DNA of 64,000 nucleotides from JAIESQ01 sp964495375 (GTDB taxonomy: Bacteria > Planctomycetota > Planctomycetia > Pirellulales > JAEUIK01): NCBI GenBank assembly GCA_964495375.1, contig CAZBWM010000032.1:1-64000 (forward strand), in the 5' to 3' direction. The notes under the pieces are model-generated. The model saw nothing but the letters and a program-made list of their open reading frames with translations, was not told the origin of the DNA and made no database searches. Both the position numbers and the translations under genes were made by a program. Positions 53,232 to 64,000 of this stretch are shown here, in pieces. The first letter of the stretch is position 1, and each line of letters begins with the position of its first letter.

Positions 53232-54731
53232 ATGAACCGCATGTTCCCCAAGATTTCGAGTCTGAAAACGGTCGACGCCTTTCGGGCCCGCCTCGCGGCG
53301 CTAGGGCTCGAACTACCGGTCGACGATGCGCCGCTGAGTGCTGCTGCCGGTTCACCACTGGCCGCGCCGCTGGAAGTCGCCGGCCGCGCGATCGGCAATC
53401 GCTGGTGCATACAGCCGATGGAAGGTTGGGACGGCCAGCTAGACGGCTCGCCGAGCGAGCTGACGCTGCGCCGCTGGCGACATTTCGGCTCGAGCGGCGC
53501 CAAACTGATCTGGGGGGGCGAAGCAGCCGCCGTGCAGCACGATGGCCGCGCGAACCCCAATCAATTGCTGGCGACCACAGAACATCGCGCGGGACTGGCC
53601 GCACTGCTGGCCGAACTGCGCGGCGCGCACCAAGCCTGCTTGGGGCACACTGACGACTTGCTCGTCGGCCTGCAACTGACGCACTCAGGCCGCTACGCCC
53701 GGCCGAACGGCCCGCGGCTCGAGCCCCGCATCGCGCAGCATCATCCGCTGCTGGACGTGCGAACCGGCATCGACCCGCGCGACGATGCCCCGCTGTGGAC
53801 CGACGCCCAGCTCGAGCAGTTGATCGAGCGATTCGTGGTGGCCGCCGGCGTGGCCCGCGACGTCGGCTTCGATTTCGTCGACATCAAAGCGTGTCACGGC
53901 TACTTGCTGCACGAGTTTCTGTCGGCCCGCGATCGGCCGGGCCCGTTCGGCGGCGACCTGGCGGGCCGCTCGCGGCTGTTGTGCGAGATCGTGGGCCGCG
54001 TGCGCGATGCCTATCCCGAGTTGCTCGTCGGCGTTCGGCTCAGCGCGTTCGACACAGTCCCCTTTGAGTCGCCGACGCGGGCTGCCGAACAAGTCGATTC
54101 CCGCGCGCTCGACAAAGAACCCAATCGTGGGCAGCCGACTCCGCACGCGCATCTGCTGCCCTATCGTTGGGCGTTCGGCGCGGCGGCCGACGATCCACGG
54201 CACGGCGATCTGGCCGAGTCGTGCGCGCTCGTCCAGCGATTGTTCGAGCTCGGCGTGCGGCTGTTCAACGTCACGGCCGGCAGTCCGTATTACAACCCGC
54301 ATGTGCAGCGGCCCGCCTGGTATCCGCCGAGCGATGGCTATCCGCCGCCCGAAGATCCGCTAGTCGGCGTCTGTCGGCAGATCGCGGCCACGCGCGACTG
54401 CAAGCGGGCACTTCCACGCGCGGTCTTCGTCGGCAGCGGCTATTCGTATCTGCAAGACTATCTGCCACACGTCGCGCAGGCCGTGGTGCGGGCGGGCTGG
54501 GTCGACAGCGTGGGGCTCGGCCGCATGGTGTTGTCCTATCCCGGGCTGCCGGCCGATGTGCTGGCCGGCAAGCCGCTCGCTCGGCCGCTGGTCTGCCGCA
54601 CGTTCAGCGACTGCACGACCGGGCCGCGCAAAGGGCTGGTCTCCGGCTGCTACCCGCTCGACCCGTATTACAAGCGCCTGCCCGAGGCGGCAGTGCTGCG
54701 CGACCTGAAGCGGGGCGAAAGCAGTGGCTAG
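53232..54731 (+). CDS. NADH:flavin oxidoreductase (Old Yellow Enzyme family)
   Basis: The start is set at ATG 53232, though MFPKISSL at 53241 is possible and no clear ribosome site decides. The protein of about 499 residues is an FMN TIM barrel of the OYE family: NRWCIQPMEGWDGQLDG, GLQLTHSGRYARPNG, FVDIKACHGYLLHEFLS and LVGVRLSAFD are recognisable. The C-terminal part has VFVGSGYSYLQDYLPH and the Cys-containing RTFSDCTTGPRKG. No [4Fe-4S] extension is seen. Substrate unknown (enone/enoate). Divergent from the MBOAT pair. Confidence 0.88.
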   Translation: MNRMFPKISSLKTVDAFRARLAALGLELPVDDAPLSAAAGSPLAAPLEVAGRAIGNRWCIQPMEGWDGQLDGSPSELTLRRWRHFGSSGAKLIWGGEAAAVQHDGRANPNQLLATTEHRAGLAALLAELRGAHQACLGHTDDLLVGLQLTHSGRYARPNGPRLEPRIAQHHPLLDVRTGIDPRDDAPLWTDAQLEQLIERFVVAAGVARDVGFDFVDIKACHGYLLHEFLSARDRPGPFGGDLAGRSRLLCEIVGRVRDAYPELLVGVRLSAFDTVPFESPTRAAEQVDSRALDKEPNRGQPTPHAHLLPYRWAFGAAADDPRHGDLAESCALVQRLFELGVRLFNVTAGSPYYNPHVQRPAWYPPSDGYPPPEDPLVGVCRQIAATRDCKRALPRAVFVGSGYSYLQDYLPHVAQAVVRAGWVDSVGLGRMVLSYPGLPADVLAGKPLARPLVCRTFSDCTTGPRKGLVSGCYPLDPYYKRLPEAAVLRDLKRGESSG

Positions 54732-54914
54732 TGGTTAGTGGTTCGACGGCAGGGGGTTGGGGTGCGGGGCTTTCGGTGCGTCGCCCGGCAAAAAAAACGC
54801 AAAGTATTCACTTCGCGCTAGCTTCGCGCGGGGCCGCACGGGTATCATCGCGCCCAATCGTGCGTCGGGATGGTTGTCCAGGCTCGTTCCCCATGACCGA
54901 AAGGCGGCTGGCTA

Positions 54915-55820
54915 ATGAACGCGACTGTGGCGAAAGTGTGGGCAGGAGTTCGATTCGTGCTGTTGGCGGGGTCGGTTCTCCTGGGGGGCGCCCAAGCGGC
55001 CCGGGCCGTGGCAATCAGCGCTTCGTACAGTTCGGCGCAGGCAGGCTCGAATCACATTGGGCTGCCGCCCGTGGGGACGCTCTTCGATCCCGGCACACCC
55101 GACTTCGGTTTCTTAGGTTTGGTGGCGCCGGGGGCGGGCTTCACGACGGTGACCGTGCCGTTTGCCTACCCAGCCAATGCCCCCAACGCGGGCAACGCCG
55201 TGCAAATGTTCGGCGACGCCGTTTCGAAGGTCACGAACCTGGGTGCTGGCGCGTTCCAGGTCGAAGTCACGCTGACCAACTTCTTCATGAATCAAGGGAC
55301 GGCGCTACCGGCCACGGACGAATACGTCTACCTCAACGTGTGGGAGACGTTCACCGGCCTGGGCGTGCCGGCCAGCTTGCAGTGGTCGACCGCGGGCACG
55401 ATTTCGGTCTTTGGCCTGTGGAACGCCGGGCCGGCCAGCTTCGTGGCGATCGAACCGACGGCCATCGTCTACGACCCGGGCTTTGCGACGTGGGGTCAGG
55501 CATCGCCGTTTTTTGGGGCCAATGGCACGGGGCCCGGCAGTGGGCCACTCATCGGATCGCAAACGGTCAATTCGCTCGCGCCCTACGTGACGGCCGGCCA
55601 GGTGAACGTCGGCATGCAGGCGATCTTGATTCTCGATGATCTGATTGGCGTGGGGGGGGCATCGATGAATCTGCCGACGAGCTTGCACCTATCGATGACG
55701 CTGACTCCGGTGCCGGTGCCCGAGCCTTCGTCGCTGGTCATGGCGTGCCTGGCCCTGGCGGGCGGAGCCGTGGCAGTCGCGCGCCGCAGCCGGCAGCAGC
55801 GCCGTAAGACTGCCGGCTGA
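54915..55820 (+). CDS. PEP-CTERM exported protein
   Basis: The 301-residue protein has an N-terminal signal peptide (FVLLAGSVLLGGAQAARA) and a C-terminal PEP-CTERM sorting tag: VPEPSSLVMACLALAGGAV followed by a basic RRSRQQRR tail. The middle is a Gly/Asn/Thr-rich beta region. The ribosome site AAAGGCGG precedes the ATG. PEP-CTERM proteins are processed by an exosortase and linked to exopolysaccharide in related bacteria; no exosortase is in this window. A second such gene follows 1 kb on. Confidence 0.88.
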   Translation: MNATVAKVWAGVRFVLLAGSVLLGGAQAARAVAISASYSSAQAGSNHIGLPPVGTLFDPGTPDFGFLGLVAPGAGFTTVTVPFAYPANAPNAGNAVQMFGDAVSKVTNLGAGAFQVEVTLTNFFMNQGTALPATDEYVYLNVWETFTGLGVPASLQWSTAGTISVFGLWNAGPASFVAIEPTAIVYDPGFATWGQASPFFGANGTGPGSGPLIGSQTVNSLAPYVTAGQVNVGMQAILILDDLIGVGGASMNLPTSLHLSMTLTPVPVPEPSSLVMACLALAGGAVAVARRSRQQRRKTAG

Positions 55821-56749
55821 AGCGCCGCGGAGGCGCCAGAATTTAGCCCGCAGCGCCGCAAACGCGTCACGCACTAGCCCGCAGCGCAGCAAGGGTTCGT
55901 CGGGGCGTGAGGCAGGGATTAGGAGCTAGAGGTTTGGGATCAGTGGTCAGTTCGCTGAGTTCAGTTTCCAGGGCCTAGCTTTGTGGCGCGCCGAAGTCTT
56001 CGCCGCGCAGCGGCGGCGGCACTTAGCCGGGGTGCGTAAGCCCCCGGATAGTGGAGAATTGAGCGCCCAAGCCGCGCAGCGGCGACAGAACTCTTCCGTC
56101 GCAGTGCCGAGTCAATCGGCTAAGAATGCAAGCGTGCCGATGCCGACGAGACGAACGTGACGTGCCCGGATAAAGACAACGCCTGTCGCCGCTGCGCGGC
56201 TTGGCGATGTTCTCGCGAACGGTTCCGTGGGTTTCACCCACGGCTAAGTTCTGCCACCGCTGCGCGGCGGGTTCGTCTGCCGCGCAGCGGCGCAGGGTAG
56301 TCGTCTCGCTCCGCGAGACGAAATTGCATCACGGCGGAGCGTGATGAGTACACTGGCCGGTCGTGGCACGGCCATCCTGGCCGTGTGATTCATGGGCTGG
56401 AAGCCCATGCCACGGCATAAGCCGCGCAGCGGCGACAGAGCTTAGCCGGGGTGCGTAAGCCCCCGGATAGTGGAGAATCAAGCCCCAGAGCCGCGCAGCG
56501 GCGACATCGCTCGGTCACACGTCGTGAGGCGGATCAAGCTCTAGAGCTCGAATCCACCGTGCGCACCTGCGGCCGACCACGCAAAAAATAGAACGTCCCT
56601 GCTTGCTCTCCTCGCCAGCGGCAGAGAATTGATCCCCGTCCCAATCCCCGTCCCCTTTAATTCACTCTATCTCGATACTTTGACGACTAACGCGCCGGAT
56701 TTCGAAGATGAACGGTTGTATTTGTTTTGACCGGTTCTATGCGAGACTG
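55821..56749. repeat. Repeat-dense intergenic region
   Basis: About 930 bases without a supported gene. It contains at least six copies of a GCCGCGCAGCGGC palindromic core (including near 56001, 56071, 56186, 56255, 56421, 56490), in both orientations. A 38-base direct repeat lies at 56022-56059 and 56441-56478, beginning CTTAGCCGGGG. A hairpin CCGTGGGTTTCACCCACGG lies near 56225. A compound structure at 56363-56413 has GTGGCA/TGCCAC closing two inner hairpins. Confidence 0.75.
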
Positions 56750-56791
56750 TCACCCCAGCACAAAATTCACGAGCCGTTTCGGCACCAAGAT
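56750..56791 (-). pseudogene. Relic of a leuS 3' end
   Basis: Read on the minus strand this is ILVPKRLVNFVLG and a stop, matching the last residues of leuS (58099-58140, IVVPKRLVNFVLG) at 12 of 13 positions. Nine of 42 bases differ: six are synonymous, one changes V to L, and two convert the stop TAG to TGA. The preceding bases are CTGTAGTCTGA repeats, where similarity stops. Confidence 0.8.
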
Positions 56792-56822
56792 CAGACTACA
56801 GGCGTCAGACTACAGGCGATAA
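56789..56822. repeat. CAGACTACAGGC repeats
   Basis: Two copies of CAGACTACAGGCG in a row, adjacent to the leuS tail relic. The shared 12-mer is also within leuS at about 59646-59657, in the same orientation relative to the coding strand. Confidence 0.7.
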
Positions 56823-56825
56823 AGA

Positions 56826-57872
56826 TCACCCACCGCGCCGTCGCATCGCAACCACGCACACACCGGCCAGGCTCAGCGTCATTAGCAAAAACGCCGAGGG
56901 CTCGGGCACGACGAACGCCGCCTGCCAATCGGCCGCATTGGCGCCTGTGCCGTCGAGCTGCAACTGCCAGTTGGCCGTGCCGGAGAAGGTGAGATCGGCC
57001 GGCGAATCGCCCGACGCGATTTCGACCGGCATCGAGAACGAGCCGGCCAGGCTCAGCGGGCCAAGCTTCAGGTTCGAGAACGGGAACGGAATCAGATAAC
57101 GCTCGGGGCCCGGCGGACCGGGGGCCGGCGTGACCAGGCTCGGCTCGCTGTCGGGGACCGGGCCGGCGATGGTGCCAGTGAGCGACGACGACCCCGTGAG
57201 CAGTCCGCCGCTGGTGAGCAGGATCGGCGACGTCAGCCCGTAGCCGGGAATGTCGGTCAGCCAGATGTCGACGAACATCGAGACAGCGACCGGGACCGAG
57301 ACATCTTGCACGATCGGGATGTCGATACCGAAGGGTTGCGGCGCCACGGGCGTGAGCACGGCCTGGCCGTTCTGCCGCACCTCGAAGCCGTGGAAGTCGA
57401 AGCGATAGATGAACTGCTCGGTCGTTTCGAATGTGCCGAGCTTCACGTCGTGCCCCGGCCCGGCCGATTGGGGGTCGAGCGGCTCGGCGGCGGGGTCGGC
57501 CAGCAGCGTTAGGTTATCGAGCGCGTCGAGCTGGTGCACCGTATAGGGGACGAGCGCCGAGCTGACCGGGCTGAACGTGACGTCAACGCCGCCGGCGGCC
57601 GGCACCTTGAGCGCGAAGGGGGCGCTGACGCCGAAGAAAGTGTTGAAAGGCTCAGACGACAGGATGTAGTCGGTCCCTTCGAAGGTACCAACGCCCGAGG
57701 CCGAGTAGCCGAGCGTGAGCGACTCGAGGCCGATCTGCTGGAACGTGGCCTGGTTGGTGCCGGGGACGGTCGCGGCGGCGGCAGTGTGGGCGAAGGAAGT
57801 CGCCCATGCGGCAGCGGTCGCCAGACTCAGGAGACCGAACCGCGCGAGTCGCCCGACGTTTCGCCCTCTCAT
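56826..57872 (-). CDS. PEP-CTERM exported protein between leuS and its relic
   Basis: The ATG at 57872 has GGGGGGAAGGGC upstream. The 348-residue protein has a signal peptide (FGLLSLATAAAWATSFAHT), a large secreted domain with repeats of GTFEGTDY-like beta segments, and the C-terminal tag FVVPEPSAFLLMTLSLAGVCVVAM with a basic RRRGG end, so it belongs to the PEP-CTERM class. It lies immediately downstream of leuS on the same strand, and the leuS relic lies past its stop. It is not obviously related to the other PEP-CTERM protein outside the tag. Confidence 0.87.
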   Translation of the reverse strand: MRGRNVGRLARFGLLSLATAAAWATSFAHTAAAATVPGTNQATFQQIGLESLTLGYSASGVGTFEGTDYILSSEPFNTFFGVSAPFALKVPAAGGVDVTFSPVSSALVPYTVHQLDALDNLTLLADPAAEPLDPQSAGPGHDVKLGTFETTEQFIYRFDFHGFEVRQNGQAVLTPVAPQPFGIDIPIVQDVSVPVAVSMFVDIWLTDIPGYGLTSPILLTSGGLLTGSSSLTGTIAGPVPDSEPSLVTPAPGPPGPERYLIPFPFSNLKLGPLSLAGSFSMPVEIASGDSPADLTFSGTANWQLQLDGTGANAADWQAAFVVPEPSAFLLMTLSLAGVCVVAMRRRGG

Positions 57873-58004
57873 GCCCTTCCCCCCCTGGAAGTTTGGCGCC
57901 GGTGCGGGCACGAACGGCCGCACGCCCTGGGGCGCCAAAATTGGACGGCGCCAGTATGTGAAGAAACGTTGAGCGAAGCAAGCGGGAGGCGGGGATGGTG
58001 GGCA

Positions 58005-58032
58005 GTGGTTAGGGGTTAGTGGTTAGGGGTTA
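58005..58032. repeat. Two tandem 14-bp GTGGTTAGGGGTTA units
   Basis: Two exact units at 58005-58018 and 58019-58032, between leuS and the PEP-CTERM gene. A short related stretch (AGTGGTTAGTGG) follows the OYE gene near 54731. Confidence 0.7.
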
Positions 58033-58064
58033 GACTGCACGGCTTCAGGCGGCGAGGAGAGGGT

Positions 58065-58081
58065 GGTGCGTTTCACGCACC
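58065..58081 (-). terminator. Hairpin downstream of leuS
   Basis: GGTGCGT-TTC-ACGCACC, a perfect 7-bp stem 17 bases past the leuS stop. There is no T-run, so termination is uncertain. Confidence 0.35.
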
Positions 58082-58098
58082 CTGCAAGGCGCTGCCCG

Positions 58099-61008
<2,910 letters not shown>

Positions 61009-61435
61009 GGCAGGTTGCGGTTGTTTGGTAGGAGAGGGTGAGGCAAGTGCCCGACGCGGCGAGCGCGAGGACGCTAGCAGAACGTTGGTGTCTGCCAGTT
61101 ACGACGCGGAGGATCGCTCGCACGTTCGGGGTAAGCGACGGAAGTTGGCGATTCTACCGGGAGTTGGCAGCGCGAGGTAGGAGCCGCGGCCGTGGCCGGG
61201 GGGCACATTGCTCTTGCGTCGGCCGTGGGCGCGTCGGTACAAGACGCGGCCTTTGTCTGGAGATAGGCTCGTCGAGAGCGCAGCCCGTTCGGGCGTTTTC
61301 GCAGAGTCGCCGTGGCGGATGTGTCGCGCGGCGAGCAGTATTTCACGTGTATTGATCCACGGCCCGCCGCGCGGTTTGCGCCCGCGGTGGTTGCCGGTTC
61401 GGCAGATTCCGTTGAAACACGCAAGGAGACAGCGC
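61009..61435. other. Divergent intergenic region, leuS / SH3-like gene
   Basis: No gene supported in 427 bases. Only the AAGGAG site of the downstream start at 61436 is clear. The plus-strand frame extending upstream from 61436 is considered non-coding. Confidence 0.5.
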
Positions 61436-63202
61436 ATGCCGCGCCGTCACGCTTGGCAATTGTTGTTGATGATGTTGGCCTGGGGAGTGTCGGTGCCGGT
61501 GGCCGGCGCGGCCGAGGGTCGACCGCCATATGTCGGTTACATCACGGCCGATCATGTCGATGCGCGGAGTGGGCCAGGGGATGAGTATTACGCGACGATG
61601 CGGCTCGGCCGGCGCGATCGCGTCGAGGTTTATCGACACGACCCCGGCGGCTGGTTCGCCGTGCGGCCGCCGCAGCACAGCTTCAGTTGGGTGTCGGGCG
61701 AGTTCGTGCGCCGCACCGGCGACACCGGTGAAGTGATCGGCGACCGCGTGATCGTGCGGGTCGGCAGCCAATTGGATAACACGCGCGACGTGATTCAGGT
61801 GCGGCTCAACCGCGGCGAACAAGTGCAGATCCTCGGCTCGAAGGAGTTTGACGACGGAGCCGGACCGCGCGTCTGGTTTCAGATTGCGCCGCCGCCGGGC
61901 GAGTTCCGCTGGGTCCATGGGCGGTATGTGTCGAGCCAGCCGCTGAAGCCCGAGCGCGCCGCGCCGGAACGCGCGGACGAGGACGTGGCGCCGGTGCGCG
62001 AAGCCGACGATCGACGCAGGCAGTCGCACGCGGACGAAGAAATGGTTCGCCCACGCGACGACCAAGACTATGCCGACGAGCGCTCTGAGCGCGAGGCCGA
62101 CGACGCCGAGCGCGACGAAGTGCGCCGCGACCGACCGCGCCGCGATGAGGTACACGCTGACGAAGCGGAAGAGGCCGACAATCCGCACACGCCGACGGTG
62201 CGTGTCTCGCGGCGTCGTCCGGCCGATGAAGCTGACTGGGACGATTACGAATCGGATGAAGGACGCGAACGTTACCGCGACAGCGATCGTGACCGTGACG
62301 AAGCGTACGACCCGGATTCGCGGGCTGCGCGGCGCGAGCGCGCCCGGCGCGATCGCTTGCGCGCGGCGGCCGAAGCCGAAGCGGCTGAAGCCCGGCTCGA
62401 GGCCGAGCGGGATCGTGCCGACCCCAATCGGGCCGAGCGGGAGCGAGCCGGAGCTGCACTCGACCGCGCGCCCAGCGAGCGATCGCGCGATGGCGCTCGC
62501 GGATCGCGCGGAGCCGAAGCGGGCGCCGCCGATCACGAGCACAATCCCGCGGATCGCGACGAGGCATCCGATGCCGGAACGTGGCGCACGCGCGGTGGAC
62601 GGCGTCGCGACAGCGTCGATCAGTCGGCCGAGGCCCACCCTGGCGCTGCGACCGACGAGCGTTTCCAGGCCGAGATCGACGAACTGGATCTCGAACTGTC
62701 GGCGATGGTGGCGCAAGAAGCCTCGGAGTGGAACTTCACAAACTTGCGGGCCCGCGGCGAGGCGATGCTGACGCGCGGCCAAACGGCGCTGGAGCGCGGC
62801 CGGGTGCGGCGCGTGCTGACGAAGCTCGAACGCTTCGCCGACATCAAGCAGCGGCTCGACTCGGCCGCGAACATTGCGGCCGATACGCAGCGACTCAATG
62901 CGCCCCTGGCCGCCACGCCGAGCCAATCTCGCGGTCCGCATATGCGCCCCGCGTTCGATGGCGTCGGTCGCTTGGCTCGCGTGCAGAGCGATCGCGCGGG
63001 CGTGCCCGCCTTTGCCCTGACCGACACCAGCGGGGCGGTGCGTTACTACGTGACGCCGTCGCCGGGAACCAACCTGCAGCACTACGTCGGTCAGCAAGTC
63101 GGCATCAACGGCACGCTGGGCTTTCTGCCGGAGCTCAACACGCAGCACGTGACGGCGCGGCGCGTGGAATCGATCACCGGCGACCGCACGTTGATGCGGT
63201 AG
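61436..63202 (+). CDS. Secreted SH3-like protein with long charged region
   Basis: The start at 61436 is supported by AAGGAG. The 588-residue protein has a signal peptide (LLLMMLAWGVSVPVAGAA) and two bacterial SH3-like modules (HVDARSGPGDEYYATMRLG and QVRLNRGEQVQILGSKEF). About 270 residues then follow that are extremely rich in Arg, Asp, Glu and Ala (about 180-450). The C-terminal domain ends GQQVGINGTLGFLPELNTQH and could be an OB-type fold. The central part is probably disordered or coiled. SH3-like modules suggest envelope/peptidoglycan contact. Function unknown. Confidence 0.85.
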   Translation: MPRRHAWQLLLMMLAWGVSVPVAGAAEGRPPYVGYITADHVDARSGPGDEYYATMRLGRRDRVEVYRHDPGGWFAVRPPQHSFSWVSGEFVRRTGDTGEVIGDRVIVRVGSQLDNTRDVIQVRLNRGEQVQILGSKEFDDGAGPRVWFQIAPPPGEFRWVHGRYVSSQPLKPERAAPERADEDVAPVREADDRRRQSHADEEMVRPRDDQDYADERSEREADDAERDEVRRDRPRRDEVHADEAEEADNPHTPTVRVSRRRPADEADWDDYESDEGRERYRDSDRDRDEAYDPDSRAARRERARRDRLRAAAEAEAAEARLEAERDRADPNRAERERAGAALDRAPSERSRDGARGSRGAEAGAADHEHNPADRDEASDAGTWRTRGGRRRDSVDQSAEAHPGAATDERFQAEIDELDLELSAMVAQEASEWNFTNLRARGEAMLTRGQTALERGRVRRVLTKLERFADIKQRLDSAANIAADTQRLNAPLAATPSQSRGPHMRPAFDGVGRLARVQSDRAGVPAFALTDTSGAVRYYVTPSPGTNLQHYVGQQVGINGTLGFLPELNTQHVTARRVESITGDRTLMR

Positions 63203-63592
63203 CAGTTGCGCGAGGTCGCGAGCTTCGGCAGCCGATGCGGCAGCCGATGCCGCGTCAAACTCTGCGGCCTTGGCCGACGGTGGCGATTGCACCAGCGCGA
63301 GCGAGATCGCACACCCGCGGCGTAGCCATACGTGCCCGGTAGTGGCGATTCTTACGGCGAATTCATCGCCAAACCCGCAAAGTTCGCATTGCGGCCAGCC
63401 GATGATTGCCACTAGTATGTCCACGCGACAGTTGGACATTTTGAGCCGCGAGCCGCGTGGACTCGATTCGCGCGGGGCGTGGCAGTTCGGCCGTCGCTCA
63501 TTTCACCTTGCAAATCCATAGATCTTGAGCAGCCACAGCCTGTGGCGATTCGTTTGACAACCCGAGCCGCAGGCCAGTAGCCGGAAACTCTT
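63203..63592. other. Intergenic region with no clear gene
   Basis: 390 bases. A small hairpin (TGGCGAT and ATCGCCA arms near 63343-63372) is the only structure seen. Confidence 0.4.
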
Positions 63593-64000
63593 ATGAGCAC
63601 AATCGCCGTGTCGGCCGTGGGAGCGATGCCTCCGCGCACGTTCGCGGAGCGCGGCCGGGCCGTGATCGGGATTGCGATTCTGGCTCCTTTCGCCATCGCC
63701 GGATTGTTTCATACTCCGCTCGGAGAAGGGCGCCCGTGGTTGCAGTTGGCGCTCGACGCCTTGGGCTGGGCCTCGTTCGTGGCCGGCGCCGGGTTGCGGA
63801 TTTGGGCCACGCTCTATATCGGTGGGCACAAGGGGAAAGACCTGATCACCGAGGGGCCGTACTCGATTTGCCGGAACCCGCTTTATCTCGGCGTGTTCTT
63901 CCTGGTGCAATCGGTCGCGTTTTTTTTGGGTAGCCCCTTGATGGCCTTCGGAATCGTGCTCGCCTTGCTGGTCTACCTGCGCGCGACCGTGGCCTCCGAA
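63593..64000 (+). CDS. Isoprenylcysteine-methyltransferase-like membrane protein, 3' end outside window
   Basis: The frame opens at ATG 63593 and runs to the window edge (136 residues). It has hydrophobic segments (VIGIAILAPFAIAGLF, LALDALGWASFVAGAG, LYLGVFFLVQSVAFFLG) and the signature GPYSICRNPLYLG found in ICMT/PEMT-type membrane methyltransferases, which use SAM. The catalytic C-terminal part is missing. The substrate cannot be predicted. Confidence 0.85.
   Translation, partial: MSTIAVSAVGAMPPRTFAERGRAVIGIAILAPFAIAGLFHTPLGEGRPWLQLALDALGWASFVAGAGLRIWATLYIGGHKGKDLITEGPYSICRNPLYLGVFFLVQSVAFFLGSPLMAFGIVLALLVYLRATVASE

Noticed and set aside
56535..56580. tRNA-like T-arm (GAGCTCGAATCC)
   Set aside because: No acceptor stem or D-arm can be formed around it.
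61343..63439. Minus-strand open frame of 698 codons opposite the SH3-like gene
   Set aside because: Shadow of the plus-strand gene, which has a signal peptide and a ribosome site.

Overview
The window comes from a high-GC planctomycete, probably of the Pirellulales type. This is an inference from gene content, not from a marker gene. Pointers include a Tat-signal DUF1501 protein, a giant PA14/multi-heme cytochrome c/propeller protein, a redoxin-heme-copper-monooxygenase fusion, two PEP-CTERM proteins, hopanoid genes, many weak or absent Shine-Dalgarno sites and dense families of non-coding palindromic repeats. No rRNA, tRNA, CRISPR array or intact insertion sequence was seen.

Layout. 1-6 kb: the end of a Pro/Ala-rich protein, a secreted thioredoxin-like protein and rho with a Gly/Arg-rich extension and a long leader. 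6-13 kb: a five-heme extracytoplasmic protein, then a GMC flavoenzyme with a small partner, convergent with a PLP alanine-racemase-fold enzyme. 14-19 kb (minus strand): an FkbM methyltransferase, hpnH and squalene-hopene cyclase; an HpnG-like nucleosidase lies at 29 kb. 19-30 kb: secreted and stand-alone enzymes (redoxin-monooxygenase, QueD, DUF1501, DUF1805, DUF4105, a histone-H1-like basic protein with a DUF2252 kinase-like protein, an orphan TOBE fragment, a Tyr-rich repeat protein). 30-38 kb: DUF309, Lon-N, a MazEF-like toxin-antitoxin pair, folE, two membrane proteins, a fused FAD/Fe-S 2-hydroxyacid dehydrogenase and MoaD. 38-52 kb: aldehyde dehydrogenase and a signalling block (hybrid kinase, SYLF protein, a broken IS4-like transposase, single-domain response regulator, ROK sugar kinase, an Amt-kinase-receiver-HPt fusion and an HD-GYP response regulator). 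52-64 kb: an MBOAT acyltransferase pair, an Old-Yellow-Enzyme homolog, two PEP-CTERM proteins either side of a 1 kb repeat-rich desert, leuS, an SH3-like coiled protein and the start of an isoprenylcysteine-methyltransferase-like membrane protein.

The most unusual signals are in repeats and leuS. A 30-bp palindrome that is intergenic at 38.03 kb occurs again, base for base, inside the leuS reading frame, next to a second repeat type, forming an inserted peptide. A 42-bp relic of a leuS 3' end lies beyond the neighbouring PEP-CTERM gene, with almost only synonymous differences. A family of long hairpins with arms of 14-25 nt and loops of 30-32 nt recurs four times between 38.4 and 43.5 kb. For function, the Amt-sensor fusion directly followed by an HD-GYP regulator is the clearest candidate signalling system: ammonium sensing feeding c-di-GMP degradation.
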